This document shows positions 46,253 through 55,681 of a DNA stretch of 63,929 nt, one piece after another. The notes under the pieces were generated by a model. The model had not been told where the DNA came from. It did not search any database and was given only the letters and a program-made list of their open reading frames with translations. Made by a program: the position numbers and the translations under genes. Source of the DNA: an uncultured Anaeromyxobacter sp. (lineage in GTDB: Bacteria > Myxococcota > Myxococcia > Myxococcales > Anaeromyxobacteraceae); contig CAIVAR010000070.1 of assembly GCA_903904005.1 (NCBI GenBank), positions 1-63,929 on the forward strand, given 5' to 3'. Every line of letters starts with the position of its first letter. The stretch's first letter is position 1.

Positions 46253-47698
46253 GTGCCCGATGGTGAACGTCAGATCCTGGCCGCTTCGTTCGAACGCACC
46301 GTCGGGGACCGGCTCCTCGCCGCGGAGCGGCTCGCCGCCTGGCTCCCCAGCATCCTGGATGGCGCCCTCGAGAACGTGGACCTCGGGTACAGCCCGGCCA
46401 CCCACTCCTTCCTGGTGGTCGCCCGCACGCGGGGGATGACGCCCCAGGCCGATGCCAGGTTCCACTACTGGTGCGCGCGGGCCGGCGGGATGCCCTGGAA
46501 CCTGACCACCGGTCGGGCCGAGGACCGCCGGATGATCGAGGAGCGGGCCACCCGCTGCGAGGTGCGCTCCGTCGAGGTGGCGGCCCGCAACGTTCCCGAG
46601 GCCGCCGCCCGCATCGCCAACGTCGCCGGGGCTCCGCCCGACCGGCGACCGGCCTCCGACGCCCACCCCACGCTCTCCATGGACGCCGGGAGCGCCGCCT
46701 TCGCCGCCGTCACCTGGGACCCGGCGGCGCGCCGGCTCTTCGTCCCGGGCGTGAGCGCGCCCCCGATGGGAGACGTGATGAACGTCCTCCTCCGGGTTCC
46801 GCGCATGGACCGCCCCCTCGAGGCGCGCGCGCGCGTGGTCGAGGTCCGCGGCGAGGCGGACGCCGCCCCTGGACGTGCGGCCGGATTCACCCTCTCCTTC
46901 GACGGGCTCCCCCCCATCCTGGCCGCGGCGCTCACCACCCACGCCACCAGCGTGGACGACCCCGGGGTGAACTCGCGCATCGCGCCGCGCTACGCCGTGA
47001 ACGCGCCGGTGAAGGTCCAGGCCGAGGACGGCCCGACCGCCCGGCTCGAGTACGCCAACCCCGAGGAGTTCGCCGACGACTACGTAGAGAACCTCTCCCA
47101 GGGCGGCGCCTTCGTGCGCACGAACTCGGCCCTGCCCGAGGGGACGAAGCTCACCCTCGACATGCGCCTGCCCGGCGGCACGCAACTCCGCGCGCCGGCC
47201 ATCGTGATGTTCCGCAACCCGCGGGGCATGGGGGTGAAGATCGAGCTCGACGAGGACGGGCGGCAGAAGCTCGCCGCGGTCCTGGCCCGCATCTCTGCGC
47301 GTCCCCGGCGGGCGCTCGTGGTCGACGACGACGTGCTCATCCTGCGCGCCCTCACCGACTCGCTCCAGGCGCGGGGCTTCGAGGTGCTCACCGCCAAGGA
47401 CGGCCAGGAGGGGCTGCACATCGTCGCCGACGAGCTGCTCACCCTCGACCTGCTCGTGACCGACGTGCGCATGCCGGCCATGGACGGCGAGACCTTCGTG
47501 CGCACCATCCGCGGCGCGGGTGGCGAGTCGGAGCTCGCCATCGTGGTCATCGCCGGGACGCTCGACCCGGCGCTCGAGAAGCGCATGGAGAACGCCGGCG
47601 CCGACGCCGTCCTCGACAAGGCGCTCGGCCCCGAGGACCTGGCCGCCGCCGCCGACGCGGCGCTGGAGCGGAAGCGGCTCGTGCCCTCGGGCAGCTGA
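46253..47698 (+). CDS. PilZ-receiver protein with extra N-terminal domain
   Basis: 481 residues from GTG 46253 with AGAGGA upstream. Residues ~240-350 are PilZ (APRYAVNAPVKV, NLSQGGAFVRT), the cyclic-di-GMP-binding fold, although the R-x3-R/D-x-S-x2-G signature is only partly kept. Residues ~352-475 are a receiver domain (RALVVDDDVLILRALT, phospho-acceptor Asp in LLVTDVRMPAMDGE). The first 230 residues, containing a second PilZ-like half, are unrecognised. Similar multidomain PilZ proteins are numerous in Myxococcota. Likely couples c-di-GMP and phosphorelay signals to motility or polysaccharide. Confidence 0.82.
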   Translation: MPDGERQILAASFERTVGDRLLAAERLAAWLPSILDGALENVDLGYSPATHSFLVVARTRGMTPQADARFHYWCARAGGMPWNLTTGRAEDRRMIEERATRCEVRSVEVAARNVPEAAARIANVAGAPPDRRPASDAHPTLSMDAGSAAFAAVTWDPAARRLFVPGVSAPPMGDVMNVLLRVPRMDRPLEARARVVEVRGEADAAPGRAAGFTLSFDGLPPILAAALTTHATSVDDPGVNSRIAPRYAVNAPVKVQAEDGPTARLEYANPEEFADDYVENLSQGGAFVRTNSALPEGTKLTLDMRLPGGTQLRAPAIVMFRNPRGMGVKIELDEDGRQKLAAVLARISARPRRALVVDDDVLILRALTDSLQARGFEVLTAKDGQEGLHIVADELLTLDLLVTDVRMPAMDGETFVRTIRGAGGESELAIVVIAGTLDPALEKRMENAGADAVLDKALGPEDLAAAADAALERKRLVPSGS

Positions 47699-47720
47699 GC
47701 GCCGGCACCCGGCGACTCCG

Positions 47721-49592
47721 TCAGGGGCGGCAGACCCCGTCCACGGTGACCGGGCCCGTCACGCCCGCGAGCCCGTCGCCGGCCGACACCGAGAGCGTGC
47801 CGGCGGGAGCCCAGGCGGCGCAGGCCCACTGGTCGCCGCACATCGTCAGGACGGGCGCGCAGCCGGTACCGGCGCACGGCTGCACCGGCGGCGCCGCCGT
47901 GAGGCATCCGCCCGAGGCGGCGAGGGAGAGGTCGAGGGGGTCGCCGTCGTCGTCCAGCACGACCGGGGTCAGCACCGAGGTCTGGACGAACCGGAAGTCG
48001 TACTCGAGGCAGGTGCCCTTGGCGATCCCCTCCGTGCAGCAGGTGGGCCCCACGGAGGCGCAGGCCATCCCCAGGGTGAGGGTGGCGGCCACCAGGCGCG
48101 GCGGGCGGTTGCGGATCTCCAGGCGCGTCGCCTGCGCCGGTCCGGGCACGAACGGGTCTGCCGCGGTCACGGAGAATGCGTGCTGCCCGGCCAGCCGTCC
48201 CACGTCGGGCCGGCCGGCGAACGGTGCGCTGCAGGTGACCCAGGCCGTGCCCTGCCGCTCCACGACGTCGGTGCAGGTGGTGTCACCCTGGACGGCGAGG
48301 AGGAGCGGGTCGCCGTCGTCGTCGACCCAGGAGGACAGGGCGGCCTGGGCCGTGTACCGCTGGAACGGGGCCTCGTAGGTGTGGTCCACCGAGGCCGACG
48401 GGACCGCGGTGACGAGTCGCGGGGCCCGGTTCGTCACCTCCACGTCCCAGCCGGTCGAGGCGCGCGCGCCGTTCACGTCGGCCACGACCAGCTCCACACG
48501 CCGGGAGACGCCGGGCCCGATGAGGAATCCGGCGTCGGAGGGCTTCGTGTAGGGCACCACCACGGTGATGCGCGCGCGGTCCCCGAGCCCCTGCACGTCG
48601 AACACGTTGCCCCCGTCGCCCGAGCGGCTGGAGGTGAACCCGAGGGGGGCGACCGGATCGCCGTCCGGGTCGCTCCAGGTGGCCGGCGAGGTCTCGCCGG
48701 TGGCGATGAACCGCCGGGTGGCGGAGTCGTATCCGTGCGGGAGGAGGACGCGGCCGCCACCGGAGAGGACCGGCGGGCGGTTGCCGACGTCGACGCGCTG
48801 CCGCCCCACCGCGACCATCCCGCGCGAGTCGGTCGCGGCGACGACGAAGGTGTACCTGCCGGAGATGGCGGTGCCCGCGGTCTCGATGCGGACCCGGGGT
48901 TCGGCCACCGTGTCACTGGGAACGAAGGTCACGCGCGGCGCCGGCTGCTGGGCCAGCTCCGGGGGCGGTTCGACGGTCCAGCGGTAGGTGAAGGAGACGC
49001 CGGCGGGGGCCGTGCCGATCGCCGACAGCGCCAGCTCCGCGGAGACGCCGTCCCACGGGGTGCAGGAGAGGGGAGCGCCGCTGCAGCGGTGATCGACCGA
49101 GAGGTCCGGTCCGGCGGTGAGCTGCGGGGGGTCGAGGGTGAGGTCGACGCGGACGCGGACCGTCCGGACCGCGCTCTCGAGCCCCATCGAGTCGCGGACG
49201 GAGAGCGAGACCTCGTGGTCGCCGGCGCACGGGAAGATCACGGTGAGGTCGGCCGTGGTTCCGCTCCCGGGAAGCGGCTCGCAACCCGTGGTCCCGGCAG
49301 GCGGCGAGACCTTCCAGGACCAGGCGGCGATCGCATCCCCCGGGTCGGCGTCGTGGCTCGCCCCCCCGCGGAAGAGGAGCGGCCTGCTCGTGCCCGTCGT
49401 GGCCGGCGTCTCGATGACGGCCACCGGCGCGGCATTGGCCACGCACTGGCCCGAGCGGCACCAGGCTCCGGAAGGGCAGGCGCTCTCGCTTGAGCAGGAC
49501 GACGGCGAGGGCAGGTCACCGCAGGCCGCGGCCGCGAACATGCTGGTCAGGACGAAGATCGAGGCGCTGTACCGCGCCGAGAATGGACCCAT
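47721..49592 (-). CDS. PKD-type repeat lipoprotein
   Basis: 623 residues from ATG 49592, giving a lipoprotein signal (SIFVLTSMFAAAACGD). A Cys-rich knob (CSSESACPSGAWCRSGQC) follows, then four or five Ig/PKD-like repeats with DPDGDPVAP, DDDGDP and NRPPRL phrases typical of PKD/cadherin-like adhesion domains. The C-terminus is again Cys-rich. Surface protein of unknown partner. Confidence 0.82.
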   Translation of the reverse strand: MGPFSARYSASIFVLTSMFAAAACGDLPSPSSCSSESACPSGAWCRSGQCVANAAPVAVIETPATTGTSRPLLFRGGASHDADPGDAIAAWSWKVSPPAGTTGCEPLPGSGTTADLTVIFPCAGDHEVSLSVRDSMGLESAVRTVRVRVDLTLDPPQLTAGPDLSVDHRCSGAPLSCTPWDGVSAELALSAIGTAPAGVSFTYRWTVEPPPELAQQPAPRVTFVPSDTVAEPRVRIETAGTAISGRYTFVVAATDSRGMVAVGRQRVDVGNRPPVLSGGGRVLLPHGYDSATRRFIATGETSPATWSDPDGDPVAPLGFTSSRSGDGGNVFDVQGLGDRARITVVVPYTKPSDAGFLIGPGVSRRVELVVADVNGARASTGWDVEVTNRAPRLVTAVPSASVDHTYEAPFQRYTAQAALSSWVDDDGDPLLLAVQGDTTCTDVVERQGTAWVTCSAPFAGRPDVGRLAGQHAFSVTAADPFVPGPAQATRLEIRNRPPRLVAATLTLGMACASVGPTCCTEGIAKGTCLEYDFRFVQTSVLTPVVLDDDGDPLDLSLAASGGCLTAAPPVQPCAGTGCAPVLTMCGDQWACAAWAPAGTLSVSAGDGLAGVTGPVTVDGVCRP

Positions 49593-49718
49593 TTGGGTAT
49601 CCCTCCAAGGTGTGGGTAGGTGCTTATAAGTAAGTTCCCCACAAAAGCCACGGATACCCAATGCGAACACCATTCCACACCAACACCCCCTTTCTGACGG
49701 GCCCGATATCGTCACCCA

Positions 49719-49788
49719 CCGTACGGGGTACGGACCCGACGTCCGCGGGGCGGACCCGTGGATCACGGATCCGCGCCGATATCGGCGC
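49719..49788. promoter_or_regulatory. Cluster of four palindromes in a divergent intergenic region
   Basis: CCGTAC-GGG-GTACGG (49719-49733), GTCCGC-GGG-GCGGAC (49741-49755), CCGTG-GAT-CACGG (49756-49768) and GCGCCGATATCGGCGC (49773-49788) follow one another. They lie in the 236-bp gap between the PKD lipoprotein and the gene starting at 49829, next to an AT-richer patch. They could be protein-binding sites or small RNA hairpins. Confidence 0.6.
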
Positions 49789-49828
49789 CTCGCCCGGACG
49801 CACGCCGGTTGCAAAGGTCCGCCGAAGG

Positions 49829-50803
49829 ATGCCCCGCCCATCGATCCCCGCCGCGCTCGTCCTCCTGCTGGCAGCCACACCGGCCCTCGCCGCCGCGCCG
49901 CCCGACCTCGAGGCGGCCCACCTCGCCGCCGAGGCAGCCATCCGGTCGGGCGACTACCGCGCCGCCGCCCGCCGCTACCAGGAGATCCTCGCCAGCCTCG
50001 AGGCGCTGCCGGCGAACGAGGCGTCCGAGGAGGAGTGGGTCCGGGCCCTCCTCCGGTTCGCGGTCGTCGAATCGACCCTCGGCAATGGCGCCTCGGCCCG
50101 CGCCGCGACGGAACGGGCCCTGTCGCTCGATCCCGGGCTCCGGCTCGATCCCGACCTCTACTCGCCCGCCTTTCGCCGCGACCTCGACGCGGCCCGGTCG
50201 CGGGTCGCCGCCCGGCCGCGCTTCCTCCTTCGCATCACCGGAGGCGACGCCCCGGGCTGGGCCTGGGTCCAGGGGCGCTCGATCGGCGCAGTGCCGGCCG
50301 AGGTCCGGCTCCCCGCCGGAAGCTACCGGGTCGGTGTGGAGAGCGGCGGCCGCGTCGAGAGCGCCACCGTCGCGCTCGCCGCCGATCGGTCGGTGGCCGT
50401 CGTCGCCGGCCCCACGACCGCGCCTCCCGACCTGTCACCGCGCCCTCCCCGGGCGCCGGTCGCGCTCGCGTTCACGCCTCCCGCCCCCTGGATCCGGCCG
50501 GCCGCCTGGACGGCGACAGGCCTCGCCGCCGCGGCCGCAGGCCTGGCCACCTGGCAGGGGATCGCCGCCGCGGGCTCCCACGCCGACGCCCAGGGGATGG
50601 TCCTGCCCGACGGTTCGCTGAAGCCCGGTGTCGACCCCGCGGCCTACGCGGCGGCCACCTCGGCCTTCCAGTCGGAGCGGAGGAACGCCTGGATCGCCGG
50701 CGGCACGGCGCTCTTCCTCGGAGCCGGGGCGACCGTCCTCTGGCTGCTCGTGCCTTCACTCCCGGTCGAGCCGGGGCCGGCCGGGCTCGCGCTGCGTTTC
50801 TAG
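49829..50803 (+). CDS. Exported PEGA/TPR-like membrane protein
   Basis: 324 residues from ATG 49829 with a signal peptide ([17 protein letters not shown]). Residues 30-125 look like two TPR helices ([21 protein letters not shown]), 130-200 resemble a PEGA beta domain ([20 protein letters not shown]), and two membrane helices flank a short loop near the C-terminus. This layout is common in Myxococcota envelope proteins of unknown role. Stop shares CTAG with the convergent gene. Confidence 0.72.
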   Translation: MPRPSIPAALVLLLAATPALAAAPPDLEAAHLAAEAAIRSGDYRAAARRYQEILASLEALPANEASEEEWVRALLRFAVVESTLGNGASARAATERALSLDPGLRLDPDLYSPAFRRDLDAARSRVAARPRFLLRITGGDAPGWAWVQGRSIGAVPAEVRLPAGSYRVGVESGGRVESATVALAADRSVAVVAGPTTAPPDLSPRPPRAPVALAFTPPAPWIRPAAWTATGLAAAAAGLATWQGIAAAGSHADAQGMVLPDGSLKPGVDPAAYAAATSAFQSERRNAWIAGGTALFLGAGATVLWLLVPSLPVEPGPAGLALRF

Positions 50804-52086
50804 CGTCCGGGCGCCGGAGGCAGGGCGCCCTTCGCCACGCCGAGCCCGTCCTGGAGCACCCGCGCCAGGTCGGGCCCGAGGTAGGTCCGCTTCGCCTCCC
50901 CGCTTCGGGCCCGGACCCCCTCCGCCGTCTCGACGTAGCCGACGTAGTCGCCCACGAGCGAGACCACCTCTGCGTCCGGGCCGAACGCGCCACGCCAGCC
51001 GTTCGCCACCGCCTCGCCCGGTTCGGCGGGCACGGCCACGAGCGTCGCCGCGCCGACCCGCAAGACCACGACCCGCGTCCGCTCGGGCAACCAGTTCCAG
51101 AGGAGGTTCGAGAGGAGCCGGTCGAGGAAGGGCGGGACCGCGCCGAACGAAGGGGCCGGGAGCCCCACCTCGGCCGCGGCCGCAGCCAGGGGAGGGGACT
51201 CATCGCCCTGCGGGTAGGGAAGCGAGCGGACCTCCGCGGCGAGCAGCCTGCCGAAGGCGACGTGCGGCGCCCCGGGCTGCGGCGCCGGGAGCGTCCAGGT
51301 CTGGTCCCCCTCCGCGCCCTGCAGGAAGACCGTGACCCCCGGGAGCTCGCGGGCCATCACGCCCGGCCAGTCGGCGGAGAGCAGCCGGTTCGAGCTGGGG
51401 TGGATCGTGGCATGGGCCGGGAAGACGACGAGCTGCCCCACCACCTCGCCCCCCGGCCGCTCGAGCCGGACCGCGAGGAGCCGTCCTCCGCGGTCTCCGC
51501 CGTCCCGGTTGCGGACGAGGTCGACCCGGCGGGAACGCGCGACCGAGACGAGCGCCGGGCCGCGCGCGGCGGCGCCCTTCCGGATCGCATCGGCGATGCG
51601 CCCGGCCAGCAGTTCCTCCAGCGCCGGATCGTAGGGACCGGTGCCGAAGCGGGACCCCAGGGCGTCGTCCCAGAAGCCTCCGGGACCGGAGTGGGTATGG
51701 GTTGCCGCGACGAGCACCGCGTCGAGCTGGAGATCGCGCAGCCGGGCCTCGACCTTCTGCCGGAGCGCTGCCGGGACGAGCAGCACGTCCACCGAGACGA
51801 CCGCGACCGAGAGTCCGGCTTCGGTGAGCACGAGCGCCCGGGCCATCGGCTCGTCCAGGACCCCCTGGCTCGCGTAGCGGAGGCGCGGGTAGCCGCCGAT
51901 GGGCGATCCCGGCGGCACCGCGAGGGGGACGGCGGCTGCGCCCGCCGAGAGCGGCCCCTCGCCGCGGGCGGCCGAGACGACCCGGGGAGCACCCGGTACG
52001 CGTGGGCCGCGTACCGGAAAGACCGAGAGAATCAGCAATGTTACGCCGATGGCGACCACCGCCCAGGTCGTGAGCTTTTTCAGCAC
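50800..52086 (-). CDS. Neutral/alkaline ceramidase-like protein
   Basis: 428 residues from GTG 52086. An N-terminal membrane helix ([18 protein letters not shown]) precedes a domain with [11 protein letters not shown] and [16 protein letters not shown], the zinc/active-site segment of neutral ceramidases. The eukaryotic-size C-terminal domain is absent, so this is the short bacterial 'N-terminal ceramidase domain' form; true substrate uncertain. Starts 24 bp from, and divergent to, purF. Confidence 0.82.
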   Translation of the reverse strand: MLKKLTTWAVVAIGVTLLILSVFPVRGPRVPGAPRVVSAARGEGPLSAGAAAVPLAVPPGSPIGGYPRLRYASQGVLDEPMARALVLTEAGLSVAVVSVDVLLVPAALRQKVEARLRDLQLDAVLVAATHTHSGPGGFWDDALGSRFGTGPYDPALEELLAGRIADAIRKGAAARGPALVSVARSRRVDLVRNRDGGDRGGRLLAVRLERPGGEVVGQLVVFPAHATIHPSSNRLLSADWPGVMARELPGVTVFLQGAEGDQTWTLPAPQPGAPHVAFGRLLAAEVRSLPYPQGDESPPLAAAAAEVGLPAPSFGAVPPFLDRLLSNLLWNWLPERTRVVVLRVGAATLVAVPAEPGEAVANGWRGAFGPDAEVVSLVGDYVGYVETAEGVRARSGEAKRTYLGPDLARVLQDGLGVAKGALPPAPGR

Positions 52087-52110
52087 CCAACCGTTATACT
52101 GCGACGCCTC

Positions 52111-53565
52111 ATGGGTTACGACGCGGCGTTCGACAAGCTCAAGGACGAGTGCGGGGTCTTCGGGATCTGGGCGCTCGGGGGCGACCTCGACGCCTCCAAC
52201 TTCACCTACCTCGGCCTCCACGCGCTCCAGCACCGCGGGCAGGAGTCGGCGGGCATCGTCGCCACCGACGGCAAGACGCTCCACGTCCACCGGGGCATGG
52301 GGCTCGTGGCCGACATCTTCACCGCGCCGGTGCTCGATACCCTGAAGGGCGGCGCCGCCATCGGCCACGTCCGCTACAGCACCGCCGGGGCGAGTCATCT
52401 AAAAAACGCCCAGCCCATCGCCATCCAGTACGCGGGCGGGGCGCTCGCCGTCGCCCACAACGGCAACCTGGTCAACGCCGAGCAGCTGCGCAACGACCTC
52501 GAGGCCGCCGGCTCCATCTTCCAGACCACGAGCGACACCGAGGTGCTCGTCCACCTCATGGCCCGGGCCCGCACCGAGTACCGGCCGGGGACGCGCGAGC
52601 ACCTGCTCGCCGCGCTCCGCCAGGCCCTCTCCAAGGTTCAGGGCGCCTACAGCCTCGTCATCCTCACCGAGAAGGCCCTCGTCGGCGTCCGCGATCCCAT
52701 GGGGTTCCGCCCCCTCGTGCTGGGGCGGCTGAAGGGCAGCTACGTGCTCGCCAGCGAGACCACCGCGCTCGACCTCATCGAGGCCGAGTACATCCGCGAG
52801 GTGGAACCGGGCGAGCTCGTGGTGATCGACGAGTCCGGCTTCCACACCGAGCGGCTCTTCCCCGGCCCCGGCCCGGAGCGCACCGGCCGCTGCGTCTTCG
52901 AGCACATCTACTTCGCCCGGCCCGACTCGGTGCTCTTCGGCAAGTCGGTCTACGCCACCCGCGCCGCCTTCGGCGCGCGGCTCGCCGCCGAGCAGCCGGC
53001 CGAGGCCGACATGGTCATCCCGGTGCCCGACTCGGGCGTGCCGGCCGCCATCGGTTACTCCAAGGCGAGCGGGATCCCCTTCGCGATGGGGCTCGTCCGC
53101 TCCCACTACGTCGGGCGCACCTTCATCGAGCCGGCCCAGTCCATCCGCCACTTCGGCGTGAAGCTGAAGCTGAACGCGGTGAAGGACATGCTGAAGGGGA
53201 AGCGGCTCGTCGTCGTCGACGACTCGGTGGTGCGCGGGACCACCTCGCGCAAGATCGTGAAGATGCTCCGGGGCGCCGGCGCCACCGAGGTGCACATGCG
53301 CATCTCGTCGCCGCCCACGGCCTGGCCCTGCTACTACGGCATCGACACGCCGAACCGGCAGGAGCTCATCGCCAGCTCCCACGGCATCGACGAGATCGCC
53401 CGCTACATCACAGCCGACACGCTCGGCTACCTCACCATGGAGGGCATGTACGCCGCCATGGGCGAGGAGCGGTCCCGCTACTGCGACGCCTGCTTCTCCG
53501 GCGAATACCTCATCGAGTTCCCGAAGCAGAAGTCGCAGGCGCCGCTCCGGCTCGTCGGGGCTTGA
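52111..53565 (+). CDS. purF: Amidophosphoribosyltransferase
   Basis: 484 residues. Short propeptide ending KLKDE before Cys14, the N-terminal nucleophile of the glutaminase; then [27 protein letters not shown] and HNGNLVNA. The PRTase domain has [18 protein letters not shown]-terminal Cys (CDACFSGEY) fit the B. subtilis-type enzyme that binds a 4Fe-4S cluster. First step of purine synthesis. A TATACT box at 52095-52100 could be its -10 element, giving a nearly leaderless transcript. Confidence 0.97.
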   Translation: MGYDAAFDKLKDECGVFGIWALGGDLDASNFTYLGLHALQHRGQESAGIVATDGKTLHVHRGMGLVADIFTAPVLDTLKGGAAIGHVRYSTAGASHLKNAQPIAIQYAGGALAVAHNGNLVNAEQLRNDLEAAGSIFQTTSDTEVLVHLMARARTEYRPGTREHLLAALRQALSKVQGAYSLVILTEKALVGVRDPMGFRPLVLGRLKGSYVLASETTALDLIEAEYIREVEPGELVVIDESGFHTERLFPGPGPERTGRCVFEHIYFARPDSVLFGKSVYATRAAFGARLAAEQPAEADMVIPVPDSGVPAAIGYSKASGIPFAMGLVRSHYVGRTFIEPAQSIRHFGVKLKLNAVKDMLKGKRLVVVDDSVVRGTTSRKIVKMLRGAGATEVHMRISSPPTAWPCYYGIDTPNRQELIASSHGIDEIARYITADTLGYLTMEGMYAAMGEERSRYCDACFSGEYLIEFPKQKSQAPLRLVGA

Positions 53566-53586
53566 AGGCGGCCGGAAGGCGCCCTC

Positions 53587-53967
53587 TCAGGCGAGGCGAA
53601 GCGGCACGAGCCGGGCCATCCGGGCGAAGACGCCGTCCTCCGTGAGCAGGGCCCCCCGCAGGTCGAGCGCGCACTGCGCCACGTGGGCGTCGGGCGTGGA
53701 GACCGAGAGCCCGCGGGCCGCGAGCGCCGCGCGCAGGCGCCCCACACGCACCCAGTGATCGAGCCCGGCCGCGCAGAGCGGCAGGTCGGAGAGCAGGTGC
53801 TCGAGGGCATCTCGCTGCCCCGGTGTCATGCGGCCCGAGATCAGCTCCGCGGCGACGAGCGGGGGGAGGCGGACGCGCCCCTCGTCGAGCGCCTCGTCGA
53901 GGAGGTCGCCGTCGCCGCGGCCGAGGTAGGCGACCCAGCTGGACGTGTCAACGACGAGCGCGCTCAC
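53587..53967 (-). CDS. PIN-domain toxin (VapC type)
   Basis: 126 residues. Conserved acidic residues of PIN nucleases: Asp7 in VVDTSSW, Glu41 in VAAELI, Asp93 in STPDAHVAQ and Asp111. VapC toxins cleave tRNA or rRNA. Its start lies 20 bp inside the antitoxin gene, the standard toxin-antitoxin layout. Confidence 0.9.
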   Translation of the reverse strand: MSALVVDTSSWVAYLGRGDGDLLDEALDEGRVRLPPLVAAELISGRMTPGQRDALEHLLSDLPLCAAGLDHWVRVGRLRAALAARGLSVSTPDAHVAQCALDLRGALLTEDGVFARMARLVPLRLA

Positions 53968-54184
53968 GCGAGGCTTCCAGGTCGAGGTCGAGGGGGAGCT
54001 TGCCCCGGAGCGACCGCGCCCGCGACGCCGCGGCCGAGCGGCGGACCATCTCCAGCCCGAGGGCGAGCGTCTCGGTGATGCCCTCCCCGGTGACGGCGCA
54101 GGCCTTCCGGAGCAGCTCGGCGTCGAGGTTTGCGGTGATCCGGCGGGTGCCGGGGGGACCGACGATCGTCATATGGACATTCAT
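53948..54184 (-). CDS. Antitoxin of the PIN toxin (VapB type)
   Basis: 78 residues; ATG 54172 is an alternative start. The N-terminal half (TRRITANLDAELLRKACAVTG) is a ribbon-helix-helix-like DNA-binding segment and the C-terminus is basic and Arg-rich, suited to filling the toxin's active site. Binds and silences the toxin and represses the operon by analogy. Confidence 0.82.
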   Translation of the reverse strand: MNVHMTIVGPPGTRRITANLDAELLRKACAVTGEGITETLALGLEMVRRSAAASRARSLRGKLPLDLDLEASRERARR

Positions 54185-54307
54185 ACCGGGATATGAATGC
54201 GAACGCCATGCCGCCCCGCTGGAAAAACTGAAACCGGCCGACGCGGTTCAGGGGCCGCGACGACCGGTTCCATGGACTCCGTCCTTCGGAGCCCGACCTT
54301 CCCCGTG

Positions 54308-54502
54308 CTAGCCGCGAGCGGTGGTCGCGGATGCCGCCGCTGCGACCGGCTGGCCCGGGGGGGCCATCCTGTGCGAGGTGGAGATCTCGGCCACGAAGGC
54401 GCCGAGGACGATCGCGAGGAAGCTGACGACGAAGGCATCCTTCCAGCCGCGCCCCTTGCCGGGAGTTCCGAAGTTCAGGGTCTGCGTGGTCGGGGTCGTC
54501 AT
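54308..54502 (-). CDS. Small single-pass membrane protein (64 aa)
   Basis: ATG start preceded by GGAG. One hydrophobic helix (DAFVVSFLAIVLGAFVAEIS) between a polar N-terminus and an Ala-rich tail. No family recognised. Lies alone between the toxin-antitoxin pair and a Rieske protein gene; the 123-bp gap 54185-54307 shows nothing else. Confidence 0.5.
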   Translation of the reverse strand: MTTPTTQTLNFGTPGKGRGWKDAFVVSFLAIVLGAFVAEISTSHRMAPPGQPVAAAASATTARG

Positions 54503-54626
54503 GGCGTGCTCCGTTCCGCGTTCGGTGTGGTGAATCCGTTCGCAGGATTGGAGGCGCAGGCCCGACGGATGTGACGTTGAAAAAAACGACCAGGAATCCC
54601 GGGCGCTTGCGCCGGGTCGCCGGTCC

Positions 54627-55583
54627 CTACCCCTTCCCGGACGGGCGAAGCTCGTCCAGGTAGTACTTCCGGAAGTGGAGGGTGGCCCGGTCGGTCGCGA
54701 CCGAGACCTCCTCGCCCGCCGGGGGCGCCTCCACCGGATCCGACGACTCGACGACCCCCTGGTCCTGCGCGGCGATGCGGGCGTTCATCCGGTCGAAGAA
54801 CGGATCGAGGAGCGGGAAGGTGGCGAAGTCGCGGGCGCTCGCCACGATGAGGCGCGTCGTCCGGTCGTCGATCGGGATCACCAGCGCGTGCATCCGGAAG
54901 CGCCGCCCCGGGATCGGGATGTGGAGCGCCATCATGTTGGGCCTGTGGAAATCCAGGAAGGCGACGTCGCCCTGGCCGTCGAGCCGGAATCCCTGCCGGC
55001 TGCCCCAGGGGCGCTCCTCCCAGGTGATCTCCATCCGGGACGAGGGGGTCATCCGCTTCGCCATCGACCGGCCGATGGTGGTGCGGTGGACGAAGGGGAG
55101 GTGGGGCGTGTCGAGCATGTTCTCCATCGCCCGGGTCCAGTGGCAGTTCCAGGTGACCTCGAGGTAGGTCCGCCGGAGCGCGGGATCCACGAGGGCCTCG
55201 GGCGGGATGGGCTCCACCGGCGCCGTCTCCACCGCCGCCGTGAAGATCCAGAGCAGGTCCCCGATCTCGCGAACCGGCAGCGCCGTCGCCCCCAGCCGCT
55301 CGAGCTTGGCGTCGGGGTTGAGCGGGACGTGGCGGGCCGTGCCGTCGGGCCCGAACCGCCAGCCGTGGAACGGGCAGGCGATGCAGCCGTCCTCGCCGAC
55401 CTGGCCGAGGGAGAGGGCTACGCCCCGGTGGGGGCAGCGGTCGACCAGCGCGCCGGGCACGCCGTCCCGCCCGCGGAAGAGCACCACCTTCTCGCCGGCG
55501 ACCCGGATGCCGACCGGATCGCGTTTCACCTTCCGTGATTGGAGGACGGGCGTCCACACCCCTGCGAAGCCTGGGAAGAGCAT
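54627..55583 (-). CDS. Rieske 2Fe-2S oxygenase-type protein
   Basis: 318 residues from ATG 55583. Rieske motif CPHRGVALS and CPFHGWRFGPDG (Cys-His pairs) near residues 50-75, then a domain with NCHWTRAMENMLDTPHLPFVH, in which His and Asp residues match the mononuclear iron site (N-x3-D/H-x2-H-x4-H) of ring-hydroxylating and demethylase oxygenases. Substrate unknown; possibly a lipid or sterol/hopanoid-like compound given the genes beyond. Confidence 0.88.
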   Translation of the reverse strand: MLFPGFAGVWTPVLQSRKVKRDPVGIRVAGEKVVLFRGRDGVPGALVDRCPHRGVALSLGQVGEDGCIACPFHGWRFGPDGTARHVPLNPDAKLERLGATALPVREIGDLLWIFTAAVETAPVEPIPPEALVDPALRRTYLEVTWNCHWTRAMENMLDTPHLPFVHRTTIGRSMAKRMTPSSRMEITWEERPWGSRQGFRLDGQGDVAFLDFHRPNMMALHIPIPGRRFRMHALVIPIDDRTTRLIVASARDFATFPLLDPFFDRMNARIAAQDQGVVESSDPVEAPPAGEEVSVATDRATLHFRKYYLDELRPSGKG

Positions 55584-55681
55584 GCCCGAGGCTAGCACCG
55601 GCGCCTCGCCCGTCCCGGGTCTCTCCCGGGGCGTCGAGGAAGGAGCGAATCGCCGCCGCATGTGAGAAAATCACCAGCCTG

